Below are positions 40,001 through 51,565 of a stretch of DNA of 64,000 nucleotides, in pieces (position 1 is the stretch's first letter; every line of letters starts with the position of its first letter). Position numbers and translations under genes: made by a program. Below the pieces are notes generated by a model. That model did not search any database and was not told the DNA's origin. It saw only the letters and a list, made by a program, of their open reading frames with translations. The stretch lies in NCBI GenBank assembly GCA_030737835.1, contig CM060852.1, positions 19,949,868-20,013,867 on the forward strand. Reading direction: 5' to 3'. The stretch is from Acorus gramineus. Lineage: Eukaryota; Streptophyta; Magnoliopsida; Acorales; Acoraceae.

Positions 40001-40974
40001 TTGCAGGGGAGCTACTATATAAGGGACGGAAAGCCGGGGAACGAGGAGACGTACGGGGTGCTCGACGCGACGTGGGCTCGTCCAAGGAATCCGCCATTGA
40101 TCCTCGACAGGCTTCGCCTCATTAAACAGACCCTGCAAGGCAAGCTATTATAACATAACCCAATCTCTCCTCTGCTATACAATATTTGACATTAATTTTG
40201 TTCATTTTATAATCCAAAACAATCACAGAACATGTCGTCTTTTATCATTTTTCAGTCTTGAACGGTGAAAATGAATGGCTCAAAAGTTAACATTATGACA
40301 ATAATGAATTATTATTACGAAATATACAAATTTGTGAAATATTTTTAAAATAAAAAAAATATTTTCTTATTTATTTTCTGTATCTTCTCATCCATGATTC
40401 GGGCTTGTAACCCATTTTTAATAATGAAAGTGATAATAGCAAGATCTATTTTTTTTTTAATAAAAAAAAACGTTTTCCCTCCTTGTTTGTTATTGCAGTG
40501 CCACCACCATCACCTGTAGCTCTGAGACACAGAGGAAACCACCACAAAAACTATAAGAAGGAGAGTCACATAATGTACCATCCACTAAGTGGGATGTGTG
40601 TCTCAGCAGACGAGGGCCGACAAAATGTTGTGCTCAGCGACTGCTCGAAATCCAGCCGATGGTACCACAGGAGAGGTGGTCACGCAATCATGCTATCAGG
40701 CGCAGATCATCTTTGCATGCGCTTTGTCGGTGAGGGAAAACCTGTGACCCTGTCGACCAAATGTGATGACCAATTGAGTTCTTGGTGGTCCGTTGCGATG
40801 TTCCAGTTCGGAAATGGTTCACAAGGGAAGCGTATGTGTCTGGATGGAGGAAACTCACAACCAGGTTCAACAGGCGTTGTCGTTGCTACTACTGAATGTG
40901 ACTGTCTGGGTACTGAGACTTGTCAAGAGAACCCTCAGACCCAGTGGTTCAGTTTTGTCACCACCAATGTATGA
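37085..40974 (+). CDS. Secreted GH5 glycoside hydrolase with ricin-B-like C-terminal domain
   Basis: Plant glycosyl hydrolase family 5 (cellulase-fold) enzyme, expected to cleave beta-linked glycans in the wall or apoplast; the exact substrate is unknown. Exons: 37085-37675, 38377-38780, 39940-40139, 40499-40974, giving 556 aa in phase. A signal peptide covers ~1-26 (core TILALALLLSL). The catalytic acid/base is in MRNEL (E206) and the nucleophile in VSEFG (E318); HW (~268-269) and LWALQGSYY (~350-358) are further GH5 landmarks. Residues ~418-556 form a ricin-B-like lectin domain (CVSADEG, CLDGG, QTQWFSF). The third intron (40140-40498) uses a GC donor (CAAG|GCAAGC); the reading phase requires it. 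Exon 1 is much more GC-rich than its surroundings. It is tail to tail with the methyltransferase gene. Confidence 0.93.
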
Positions 40975-42089
40975 GTTTCTTAGTTTATTTTCATGCAACC
41001 AACAATGTTGATAAGATTCAAGGATCTCAATTGATCTTTAATAACAATTGAGGAGTATCATTTCGTTAGCCATTACTAATATTCATAGTTGGTTCCATTT
41101 ATTATGAATCACAGGTGTTAGAATTCATTCAAAAGTATGAATGGGTTTTAACTAAGAAGGTGAAGGTGCTCTAAGCAGTAAGAAAATTAAATTGTTCAGA
41201 AATCTTGAATATTGGTCATTCTAAAGATTCACATCTTCTATGGGTTATGTTCCAATGATAGCTAATTTTGTTTTAATAGATGAGAAATACTTTGTTCATT
41301 ATTTGTGGCAGTTTCTGGTATAAATCTTTTATGAATGGTACAGATTTCCTGGGGAACTAAAAAAAGAGTCATACTTTCAAAGAAACAGACTTCAGGTCTT
41401 AGTAATCTACATGTTGTGGTTATTGGACAAGGTGCATCTGTTCTGATATATTAACATCACATAAATCTGTCAGTGTTGTGGTTATATGAAGGACAAGGTG
41501 CATCTGTTCTGATTTACATCACATAGATCTGGCTATCATATAATCCTGGCATGAATAATTCATATTCAATCATCCCATGTTCGCATTGTGCATAAATTAG
41601 AGAGTATATTTTCTTTTCATTTCGTTTCTTATAAGTCAATAGCATGATTCAGGAATACTGATCCGAATGCAATGCAACATGCTTTTTTGTCTTTTTTACA
41701 TGAAAAGGCATAATCTTCAAGACAACAAGAATCAAAGGATGATAATTTACAGAAAGGCAGTAAGACAGAAATAGACTTCAGGTCCTGTCTGATTCACATC
41801 ATGGAAATCTAGCAACTCATATAATCTTGACATAATAATTTCCATCCAATTATTCAATGTTTTTGTTTATTTATCAGAGACTACAAATTCAAATACAATG
41901 CTTCTGTCCTCTGGAACAACAAAAAAAAAACACATTCTGCAAAGATCAGTAATTACAAATTGCATTTTTCACAACACCTTTAGAATGTGGTCAGTGAATT
42001 CTCCTACTGGAAAACAAGGGCTGCAAAAACTTGTACCTATGTTCAATGAAGGAGATGCAGAGAGAGTCCCATGTTTCAAGTACCAAACA
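40975..42089. other. Convergent intergenic region (3' flanks)
   Basis: Holds the 3' UTRs of the GH5 (+) and methyltransferase (-) genes. A 'gacaaggtgcatctgttctgat' block is duplicated at about 41427 and 41490, with a weaker relative near 41780. Otherwise unremarkable. Confidence 0.55.
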
Positions 42090-43430
42090 CTAGAAAGGCC
42101 TTGGGGGCTTCTCCAACACTGCCGAGAAGAACACCTCTTGACCATCTTTATCCGTCTTTGGCACCACAATCCATCTATGTTTCTTGTACCTCAACATCTT
42201 GAATGCATCCACATAATCCTCCAAGTCTTTCTCTGCACAAAAGAAGCTATCTATCCAAAGCAGTCCTCCAGGCCTCAAGACTCTGTCCCAATCATACAAT
42301 ACAAAGTCCAAGAACACAAGATCAATCCATCCATCGAGAAACCTCGTTGTGTGGATGATGTCAAGCGTGTTATCGAAGAACGGTAACCTCTGGTTGATGG
42401 TAAGGTAGAGAGGGAGAAGACCACGTAATGCGATCATCTCGCTAAATGGAGCTCCAAAGTTGATCGTCGCGCTGATGATCGTGACATTGAATTCCCTCAT
42501 TCGTGCAGCGAAAGTCCCCGTGCCCACACTGAAATCCAAACCAATCCTAATCTCCCCTGGCTTGATCTTCATAACCTCCTCAATCAAGACATCTGATGTC
42601 AGGTTCGAACCCAAATCAGGATAATTGAGCTCCACCCACCTAGGTAATTCATGGTGTGTGAGATTGAAGCACTCCTTACACTTAAAGAAGCCTTTCCCCG
42701 TAACGTTTCGCGCGAGGCACGAGAAATTCTTGCACCGATACCCGCTCCAACGCACATTGTGATCGTCAGGGAGCCTCCACATCGATTCATTGATCGAGAA
42801 CGGCTTGCGATAGAGCTTCGGAGACCTCGAAAAGCACCTCCTCCTCGGCAAAGGATCACAACCATGGACCATCAGCTTCTGCGCGAGCTTCCAATCATCC
42901 CTGCAAAAGTCGCCCACATCGTAGTCCATGTACTCTTCGAGGTCCGCCTTCATCGCAAAGCATACATGGCCAATGCTCGTAAACGTTGCATTCGCTCCCA
43001 TGAAATTCTGCTTCTTCAGTCTGTTGGGCTTCGCCTTAACATACTTGTTGATTTCCTCGACCATGAAGAACTCATTATGGACGACAACATTGTTGATTGG
43101 ATTCAATGGTTGCATAGACTCGACAAGGCCAAGTATCTCTGCAAGGAATTCTGTGTACCTTATCTCATTCACCTCCCGCATCTCTTCTTTTAGTCTTTGT
43201 ATGATCAAGTCTATGGTGTTCTTGAACTCTGTTGTCTCTGCTGAGACTCCATGTTTTTTGAGGCTCGATTGGTCTGTGAAGGTGTCGATGGTGAAGAAGG
43301 GATTGAGAGAGCGGTATTTGGAGAAAGTTGTGATGGTGAGTAGGAGTGCTAGCAGACCCAAAAGGAAGGTGAACCCATACAGATTTCTCTTCATACATAA
43401 CATCTTGTATAAAGGGGATGGGCTTCTCAT
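42090..43430 (-). CDS. Membrane-anchored SAM-dependent methyltransferase-like protein (At1g29790 type)
   Basis: Intronless 446-aa protein of a plant family annotated as putative methyltransferases; the substrate is unknown. A short basic N-terminus precedes one membrane segment at ~17-35 (LYGFTFLLGLLALLLTITTF), so a type II endomembrane (Golgi/ER) topology with a luminal catalytic part is inferred. A coiled-coil-like stem lies at ~68-103. Cys-rich spacing at ~158-256 (CFAM, DFCRDDW, CDPLPRRRCF, CKNFSC, CKECF) is typical of the family. The SAM motif I is GLDFSVGTGTFAARM (~297-311), and LRPGGLLWIDSFF (~385-397) is a post-motif strand. I start at 43430 rather than the in-frame ATG at 43628 because a TATA box at 43519-43526 places the transcription start between them. 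Confidence 0.88.
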   Translation of the reverse strand: MRSPSPLYKMLCMKRNLYGFTFLLGLLALLLTITTFSKYRSLNPFFTIDTFTDQSSLKKHGVSAETTEFKNTIDLIIQRLKEEMREVNEIRYTEFLAEILGLVESMQPLNPINNVVVHNEFFMVEEINKYVKAKPNRLKKQNFMGANATFTSIGHVCFAMKADLEEYMDYDVGDFCRDDWKLAQKLMVHGCDPLPRRRCFSRSPKLYRKPFSINESMWRLPDDHNVRWSGYRCKNFSCLARNVTGKGFFKCKECFNLTHHELPRWVELNYPDLGSNLTSDVLIEEVMKIKPGEIRIGLDFSVGTGTFAARMREFNVTIISATINFGAPFSEMIALRGLLPLYLTINQRLPFFDNTLDIIHTTRFLDGWIDLVFLDFVLYDWDRVLRPGGLLWIDSFFCAEKDLEDYVDAFKMLRYKKHRWIVVPKTDKDGQEVFFSAVLEKPPRPF

Positions 43431-43518
43431 CTCTGCTTTTGGTGAACGATCAATTTGATTGAGAGGGAGGTGAAGCTTTGAGAATGGGAGGGATCTGCTT
43501 GGCCTTGTTTTGGTTTGA

Positions 43519-43526
43519 CTATATAA
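43519..43526 (-). promoter_or_regulatory. TATA box of the methyltransferase gene
   Basis: TATATAG on the minus strand, about 90 bases upstream of the chosen ATG. It predicts a leader of about 60 nt and excludes the upstream in-frame ATG at 43628. Confidence 0.6.
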
Positions 43527-43530
43527 CATG

Positions 43531-45362
43531 AGGACTTCGAGATTGGAGTTCTCTTGGCTTTCCCACACATTGTTTATATTTTTTTTTTTTTGCAAACTTT
43601 TAAGAGGGTGTAGATATATAGCATGCAAACTTGGTTTATTTTACAGTTTTGTCGACCATCTAAAAATGAATCCTCAACCATATATACGGTATTATCATGA
43701 TGTATATGAAAAGAAATTTTTTTATAAAAAATATATTAATATATCTTAATATATACGAGGTCTGCAAATCGGGTTTGACGTATCATTTTCCCCTGCAATT
43801 CATATTGTTTCTTATTCATTTGAACTTTAAAAAAAGACTATTTTTAGAGATGCAATTTTAAATAACTGGTTGGGGTTGCAGCCTTGCAGGCTCTAGTTTA
43901 CTCTAGAATATAATATTATTTTTTATTGTTTTAAACAAGTTTTTATTCAATTTATTTAAACATGTATTTTAATTTTTTAAGCTCTAGTTTTTTAGTGATA
44001 TATATTATTTTGGGATAGATATCAATTTATTCTTATTTACTCTAACATAATTATATACATTTATTTCTTACAAACAAACAAATTTTTTAGTTTATTCTTA
44101 ATAAAAAAAAAATAACTGTAAATAAAGTGAATTCAACCATACGCATTTCTATTTGGGAAGCCGGCCGGGTCACCTCAATTTGGATGAGACAAAAAGGAGA
44201 GTTTCCATAACATTAAAAATCCATGTAGATCTAACTTTAAATGTTCGTTTGAAAACACAGATTGAAAAATAACTTTTAAAATAAAATTATTTTTTAAAAT
44301 AATTTTAGACCTTGATTTTTATTGGAATATTTTTTTTTTCTAATTCAGGAATTAATATTTGAAAGCAGTTGATATTTTGATAAAGAAAGTTGCTTTTCAG
44401 TTTAAAAAAACAATTCCAACAAAAAAACGTTATTTTTGAACTTTTCAAAACGTGCAACTAAACGGGACCTAAGTCAATACAGAAAAAAAAAAAAAAAGTA
44501 TACTTAGAACTTAGATCTTACTTTTAATTCAATTCAAACAACGTGGGAAGGCCAATTTATTATTCTTTAAATAAAAATTGTTACATGCATGTTATGTTTT
44601 CCAACATCTCAGCAACACTATTGTTTGTCCCACTGGTCATTGAAGAGTACATCAGTTCCCAAAACATCTGACAACTTGCTATGGGGGGAGTCAACTCTTC
44701 CTCTCTGCCCCATAAGGTTAGTTAGCACATGGTTTGGGTGATGCTTCACTGAAATTTTTAACAATTTCAATGAAACTGAGAATGTCTGCATCTGATTTCC
44801 ATTCAAGGGAAGAACTTGAAAGTAGAACAAAACATATATGTTTTGAAATAGGATCCAGGGCAATGCATGGATTTTAGACATGCCAGTAAAACCTAGGTAC
44901 CAAGAAACTCGATTATCGATTATCATACACTATGATAGCACTGTATATATTGAGCTATCATAGTGTATAGGACTGCAAAAAAGATTGAGTGTATCAATGC
45001 TCAAAAAATAATATCATCAAATAATCCATGCTATACAATAATAATGCTATGGATTCCGAGCACATTTTCCCTTCCAATTCATAAAATCAGACCTTAAACC
45101 CATGTAATTCAGTTACTTCCGTTCCACAGTTGTGTCATGGTAATTCTAAAACCATATGCAATCAGGATAATAAATATATAATGGATCTTTTACATATGAC
45201 ACTCTTTCGAACTGCTCAAACCATTCTCAGCCTCTTTAGGTAAAGGACAAACTCTCCATTTAGAAACTTGAACATTCTATTGAAACTTACTCAGGACAGA
45301 GAACCCAACAGACATATTGAAACCCTGAAAATTGTTGGAGGCCCAAAATATCGATATTCCAT
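43531..45362. other. Methyltransferase upstream flank and FCF1 3' flank
   Basis: AT-rich from 43540 to 44540. The 44590-45362 half has balanced composition and probably contains the FCF1 3' UTR. A 102-codon minus-strand frame at 44618-44926 has no recognisable domain. ACACTATGATAG and its complement CTATCATAGTGT at 44926-44968 can form a hairpin. Confidence 0.45.
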
Positions 45363-47744
45363 TTAAAACCTTGGAGCTGAAAAGGAAAAAGAAATAAAGA
45401 ATGAATTAGAGATGATTGGAGTTACAAAAAAAAAAAGAGCCCTCAAGGGTATGGAGTATGACCAACAGTAACACTAAAAAGATTAGATGATGCCTACCTC
45501 CACCGATAGTTGCTTCTGGGAGGCGCTCAATTGAATACTGGTGTTTAGTGATATACATGATTGGCACACCAGGGATCTGCAAGGTATTAAGTAAATTCAT
45601 TAACTCACATGAGCATATGATAAGATGCCAAGAAATCATCAATTTTTATCTATTGTACCTTTCGAATCCTTCGCTTCAAGTCTCGATCACATGTTGCAAC
45701 AATGTAGCACTTATGCTGTGGAAATATAGATAAAGACCAACTTAGAAAGGGCTCCACAGACACTTCAAACTACTGACTAGTATAATATCCTAAGTGGACA
45801 AACTACTTTTACAGCTTCAATGACACTTGATGGTAGGTTAAAAATCCAAAAGCCGGCCATGGATTTTAAATAGAATGGTAAGAAAATCATTTACTCTAGC
45901 CCACCCCTTCTCGGGAAAAGTTAGAGTTTAACGGAAAAATAGGTGAATCAATTTATTTTAAAACTAAAGAATCATACAATCTATAATTGGACAGAGCCTA
46001 GTAATGGTTAATTAACCATGACATGAACTAGCCATTCAACCCCATAAGATAATTGATAAATATATAATAATATTGAAAGGGAATTGTTACACATAATCCC
46101 ATTTAAAGCCCCGTGTGCAGTCTCATATCTATCCAATGAGGTATATACTAATATATCTCACTAAATAAAACATGTAATTTTTCACTTCTTCTATAAGTGG
46201 GTCTAAACAATTCATGGAATTATAGAACTCATTTTATTTGTGAAAGTATATGCTTCATTACATGAAGTAGACACCTTTAAAAAAATCAAAGCATGTGAGA
46301 ACCACAAGTGGGACTACACATGAGACTGTCCCTAACATTTGCCATAATGAAATGATGTATTCTTCTCATTCACTTTAGCAGGTTCACATGGAAAATTAAT
46401 TTTGTGGTTAGCTAACCATTACACAATAGAGATCAGGACAACAGAGATATATAATTATAAACACAGACTTAACACACACATTACCGACAAACAAACACAA
46501 AACTGCACATAAACTTAGAGCATCAAAATATACTGGACAATGTGTTAAGCTAATATATTCGTTTGTGCCTTCCCAAAAATTCAAAGTCAAGGTTCACCTC
46601 ATAAGAAAAGTTACCACATTTCAAAAGTTAACAAACAACTAATTTCATAAACAGAAAAATATCCAAGGTGAAGGCAGATGGACCAACTAAAATGAATTAT
46701 GTCACTACCACCATCATCCACCCAAAAGATTGCCCACACATTAAGTTGTAAAGGGGAGCATATAAAACACTCTGAAAAAGAACAATGGAAAATTGTTTAT
46801 ACCTGAGTAACCCTGTCAACAATACAGTCATCAGCATAAGTTCCCTTGTGTGTGCAAGGTAATCTCTCAAACCTTGGATCTTTAGCAATCCTAGAATAAA
46901 AAAAATAGGAGGAGCCAAATTTTCAGTGATATATAGTTCATGTAGTAGAGATAACTGTGATGCAAAAGCATAAGATAGCCACACCTCAAAGCGACTCGGT
47001 ACTTTTGGCCTAATTTCTCGAGCTCCGCCATCACACAATCCGTAATGCAAGGAGTGCCTAATTAATTTAAAAACAGGAGGTCCCAAAAAATATCAAAATC
47101 TAGTAACCCATATAACATTGACAGAAAAACAAGCAAGAGAGCATATATTTGCCCTAAAAAAACAGAACCCTTTTTTTTTTTCAATCAAAACGGAACTCTC
47201 ACATTGTGCATACAAGCAGTCCATCATCGCCTTCTTCAAATCCAACTGCGCAAAACGATTAAAAAAAAACACATCAAAACAGAAGGCGATGTGAATTGCT
47301 CCATTTCCATCCATTTGAACCAAATTCAACTCACCTTGTTTTGAATAGAGAAATTGATGAAGTTGGTGTCAACGATGACACGATAAGGCGGACCGAGGGC
47401 CGTATTATACTTGAAGAACATCGCAGACGAAACACTCGGCCTGAATCAGAAACCAAACATTGACATCAAACAATACCCCAACAAATAAAAAATAAACAAA
47501 AATTGAAAGAAAAAAAAAAACTCACACGTTACGGGGGAGTTTCTTCTTCTCATGATCCTTTTTTTCTGGGTTGAGGACCTCTTCTTTGTATCTGAAACCA
47601 AAATATGCAAACATTGATACATAAACAACTCAAAATACGTAGGGATCAAGCACTTCTTTTAAAAAAACAATACTTTTTAAGGGCTTTTGAACTGATGAGC
47701 TTCTTCATGACCGCGAATTTTGGGCCTTTCTTCGCCTTCCCCAT
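45363..47744 (-). CDS. FCF1: rRNA-processing endonuclease FCF1 (UTP24)
   Basis: Nucleolar PIN-domain nuclease of the small-subunit processome; family members cut pre-rRNA at the early 18S sites (A1/A2 in yeast). Nine minus-strand exons: 47674-47744, 47526-47591, 47335-47440, 47203-47245, 46985-47057, 46803-46890, 45659-45715, 45498-45576, 45363-45376 (the last only 14 nt), all GT-AG and in phase. The product is 198 aa, the same length as the human protein. The basic N-terminus [15 protein letters not shown] is conserved. PIN acidic residues are visible: D70 (VIVDTNF), E107 (MAELEKLG), D140/D141 (YADDCIVD) and D159 (TCDRDLKRR). The end EATIGGAPRF is canonical. Intron 6 (45716-46802) is long and hosts a MITE-like insertion. 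Confidence 0.97.
46085..46339. mobile_element. MITE family C copy in FCF1 intron 6
   Basis: Starts GTTACACATAATCCCATTT and ends with 'acatgagactgtccctaac', with internal 'atccaatgaggtatatacta' and 'ttcattacatgaag' blocks shared with copies at 18561-18760 and 58734-58999. Termini are only partly complementary. Confidence 0.45.
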
Positions 47745-47766
47745 CTCTCTCTCTCTCTCTCTCTCT
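47745..47766 (-). repeat. GA microsatellite immediately before the FCF1 ATG
   Basis: The plus strand reads (CT)n, so the mRNA has about ten GA repeats abutting the start codon. The start is nevertheless fixed by the conserved [10 protein letters not shown]. Confidence 0.9.
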
Positions 47767-47779
47767 GAAAATCTAATAA

Positions 47780-47833
47780 AAACCCTAATTTCGAGTCTCC
47801 GATCTCTGATTTTCCCCAATTCATAAACCCTAA
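47780..47833 (-). promoter_or_regulatory. Two telo-boxes (AAACCCTAA) upstream of FCF1
   Basis: AAACCCTAA occurs at 47780-47788 and 47825-47833, 36 and 81 bases from the ATG. Telo-boxes are known to coordinate ribosome-biogenesis genes in plants, which fits FCF1. Confidence 0.65.
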
Positions 47834-48059
47834 TAAGGTCTATTGGAGACCGTGCGTTTAAAGAGATCGACGGATCTCAATCCGTTGAAGCGACTTGTTT
47901 TGATGCGTTTGTGCGTTTACGAGTATACAGAAGCGACGGTGACAAGGGACATCATATCTCTGATACGATACAATCAGCACCGTTCGTTCATATCTTAAAA
48001 TGACAACTTATATGCCCCGCTTAGATACATAATATTAATCATTCTTGTATATATAGTTA

Positions 48060-48290
48060 TTTCAACGTAAATTGATATGACAGTGGAATAACTGAATAAG
48101 TGATTTTGCGTTTGGTTGTATTTTGAATTATTTTAATTGAACAATGTAATAATAATTTTTTTATTATTTGAATAAAATATGAATAAAATATGGATAAAGA
48201 TTTATAAAAAATGAAAATGTGATGATAGTTGATTTAACATATGATTTATAAGAGATGATAACAGTTGATTTGACAGTAGACCTACATATT
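48060..48290. mobile_element. MITE family A, diverged third copy
   Basis: The 'gtggaataactgaataagtgattttgcgtttggttgt' region (48084-48120) parallels the left part of the 25165 copy. The right half is lost or unrecognisable. Confidence 0.4.
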
Positions 48291-50107
48291 CTTTGAATGG
48301 AAGAACCTGAAATAATTTTAATTACAAGATTTGAATCCACACACATATATATATATATATATAAAAGTTTATTATGACATAATTTCAAACAAATTGAAAT
48401 CCACAATTCTCAATTATTTTAAGATATTTCGGTCCCTACTCCACATCGAGACAGGGCACAGAGTTTTACGTATAGATTTTGATCATAATTTGTTAGAACT
48501 GAAAAGTCAGGTAAATGAGATTTTACTGCTTCACCATTATAAAGTTTTTTTTTTTTTAAGCTTCACCACTTATAAATCGCTATTAATATCGCTATCATTA
48601 ATAATCAAGCTTGTGGATCCAAGGCTCAGTTTGTTTCATATCATTATTATTGATGAATATTTTATTTATATTAAGAATTATTTTACTAGTAATACTTTTT
48701 TCATTAAATTGCTTGGTTCATCAATGGATTTCTACTTAAATTCAATTTTCATTGTTCAATTCGGGTATAAAAAATGATAAAGAAATTTAGATTAAATACT
48801 ATTAATACTCTTATTAGCAATCCTGCGTATGCTTAAAATTTTAAAATCTTTACATATATTATAATAACTATAAAAAAGGAGTGATACACAATGGGAGATA
48901 TAAGAGTATGCTTTAGTATCCTCTTGAGAAATGATAAATTGGGTTGCCCGCACATTTTTTTTAAGTGAATTGTGAGCATTTTCTATTTCAAAAAAATTAA
49001 AAATAAACAATGTTCGAATTGGAGATGGAAAAGAACAAATTAAAGAAATGTACATGAAAAGATAAAAACTGTGAGAAGAGAGGTAGAAAAAGGTTTTTCT
49101 CTCTCCTTTTTGTTTGGATAAAAGTAGAGTTTGAGAAGTAATACATAAACAAGAACTCTTGTTTCCTGGTAAACAAGAACTCACTAATGATAAATTTTTT
49201 AAAGTCTTGATTTACATCATGAGAAAATGAATCATCCACACTTATAGAACAACAAATTTTTCTGAGCTATCAGGACTATGTCTATATAAAACACGTAACA
49301 AATAAATTATAAAAAGATAGAAAAATCAGTAACAGTAAGATCCCTAAAATTCTCATAAATGAAATATATTACAAGAATACTTTGTCGTAAAACAAAATAA
49401 TTATTAAAACAATCAAAAGAACAATTCCACTAATAAATGGTCTCTTATTTCAATTATTACCATTCAAGTTACTTTTTCATTAATTCTGAAGTATCCCCAT
49501 TCAGTCTACCATTCACGCCCCCCTTGTTGTTTTTAGTGCTGTTACACAAAGCGCCACCATATACATTAAATTTGATTAATGTTGGGGACAACTTTGAGAG
49601 GGTGGAGATGTAAGAAACCAAAGAACACAGAGGAATGGTCAAAGTCTACACCGCAACAAATTCAAAAGAGATGTCCAACTCCTCATTAAGGTTAGTCTTA
49701 ATTTTTGTCTTATATGCGTCAATAGAAAATCATCGAAACATATACTTACATTAACAAAATATAAAATATATGTTTTTATAAATAAAATTTTACATTTTCT
49801 ATAAATACATCAATGCAATTCATTGGAGTATATGTTTTATTTTTTTTAAAGCATGCACTTCATTAGATGAAACATATAATTTTTAAAAAATTCAAAACAC
49901 GTGTAAACTGAAATTGAGGTTAAAAAAAAAAATTGTACGCAAATGATCAGTAGAAAGTCCCCAATGAATAAAGCAAGTTTTTTTTTTTTTTCCCTTCTGC
50001 AGTAAGACAGATGATAAAATCTTACTAGGAAAATAACAAATGCTGTGTGTTCTAACTTGGTTGACACAAAAAAAAAGATTGTCACATGAATTTGATATCC
50101 ATTTTTT
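48291..50107. other. AT-rich spacer
   Basis: No gene supported. A (TA)n run near 48345-48362. The 49745-49925 stretch shares the 'cattggagtatatgtt..cttcattagatgaa' wording of MITE family C and may be a decayed copy. Confidence 0.45.
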
Positions 50108-50966
50108 CTACCGATCACACCCCATTTTGAACCAAGCCCATCATTTATACTGTTCGACAAACGTAGTGTCGACCGATGCTACATACGTCGACACTTCTAG
50201 TATCGAACTGAAGGGTTACACAAATATATTTTTTTTGTTATAATATCGGCACATGTATTGTCGATATGTGTTAAATATGTTGCCAAGCGGAGTGTCGATA
50301 CTAGCAGATTATTGAAAAATAAAAAGAGTTATGCTTTTCAAACTAACATCTTCTTCTTGTTTTTTTGTGTTATATTTTATCCTTTGAAATCCTCGTTGAT
50401 CAATAATTTTGATTCATTTCCTAATTATTAGTTTGATATAAATTATTTTTTATCTATATTCAAACCAGGCTGGCAATATAAACTAACAAGGATTTTTATT
50501 CAAATATGTGATTGATGTTAGTTTGAAAAGCATACTTAATTTTTTACAGTGTAGTATGACTCTCAAGGAACGTATTCGACCTACAACTTTCAATCGAAAA
50601 AATTATTCTAAGGACATGACATCGAGTTCTCGAGATGATGAAGTTCAAGCATATCCATAAGAAGTAGCTTGCAATTTTCTATTGGTATCGACACTATCAT
50701 TGTTCACCATTAGCATTTTTCTCGACATCTTATATATCGACCGATATTTATTTTTTTATTTTTCAATAATTTGCTAGTATCGATACTCCGCTTGGTGACA
50801 TATTTAACACATATCGACAATACATGTGTCGATATTATAACAAAAAAAATGTTTGTGTAACCCTTCAGTTCGACATTAGAAGTGTCGACGTATGTAGTAT
50901 CGGTCGACACTACATTTGTCGAACAGTACAGGGGGTGGGCTTGGTTCAAAATGGGGTGTGGTCGAT
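50108..50966. mobile_element. Fold-back element with ~215-bp inverted arms and a nested inner hairpin
   Basis: Left arm 50108-50325 is the inverted complement (around 90%) of right arm 50753-50966; the outer ends read CTAYCGAYCACACCCCATTT. An inner inverted pair, ATGCTTTTCAAACTAACA (50331-50348) and its exact complement (50516-50533), sits between them. The arms are packed with GTCGACAC / GTGTCGAT / TATCGACA variants in both orientations, like the subterminal repeats of DNA transposons. The loop (50534-50752) has no coding signal. Mirrored short ORFs on opposite strands are by-products of the symmetry. Family not identified. Confidence 0.8.
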
Positions 50967-51565
50967 AGGGGTGGTTTTCCTTTGGTTTCGGGTGCATAAA
51001 AACGATTAATCACGGGGTGGTTTTCTAATTGAATGGGGTGGGTATATAACTTCCCATTTTTTATTGATATGAATCCAACATTCAACTGCATCAGCATTTC
51101 ATACTTCCACAATCAACATTCAATAACACAAACTGATGATTCCAACGTCAGCAAAACGGAGATTTGATGAAAGAAGTTTAATCAAGCAAAAGGAACCAAT
51201 CAAACAAAGAAAAGAAAATAGAGAACTTGAGGAACTAATCAATCCATGTATAAACAATGTGCAATAAAAACCATCCAATCAACAAATCTGAACATGTATT
51301 CACACAAGGAGCTAATGACATATTCACAGACACAAACCCTGTAACAACTCTTACACCCATCTTCCATAAACATAGCTTTAACAGATCCCAAACAATGGCA
51401 TCTAAAATTAAGTTCTAGCCAAACCAACAAAAGTGGAGCTGACAATACTTTCACTCCCCCACTCCCACAAAAGTTCAAACCACTGGACAAAACTACAAAC
51501 CCAGGACCCAAACAAACAATAAATCTAACAGACACACATGGAAGATTGGGAAAGACCTACTATAC
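50967..51565. other. 3' flank of the HGGG-repeat gene
   Basis: Non-coding in the minus-strand sense. It probably contains the 3' UTR, possibly interrupted by an intron starting at the stop codon (see findings). Confidence 0.5.

Noticed and set aside
42651-43458. Plus-strand ORFs opposite the methyltransferase
   Set aside because: Shadows of the 446-aa minus-strand coding region; no recognisable domain.
44618-44926. 102-codon minus-strand ORF downstream of FCF1
   Set aside because: No family resemblance; most likely FCF1 3' UTR or flank.
50040-50997. Similar peptides encoded on opposite strands of the fold-back element
   Set aside because: The likeness follows directly from the inverted arms; no protein family matches.
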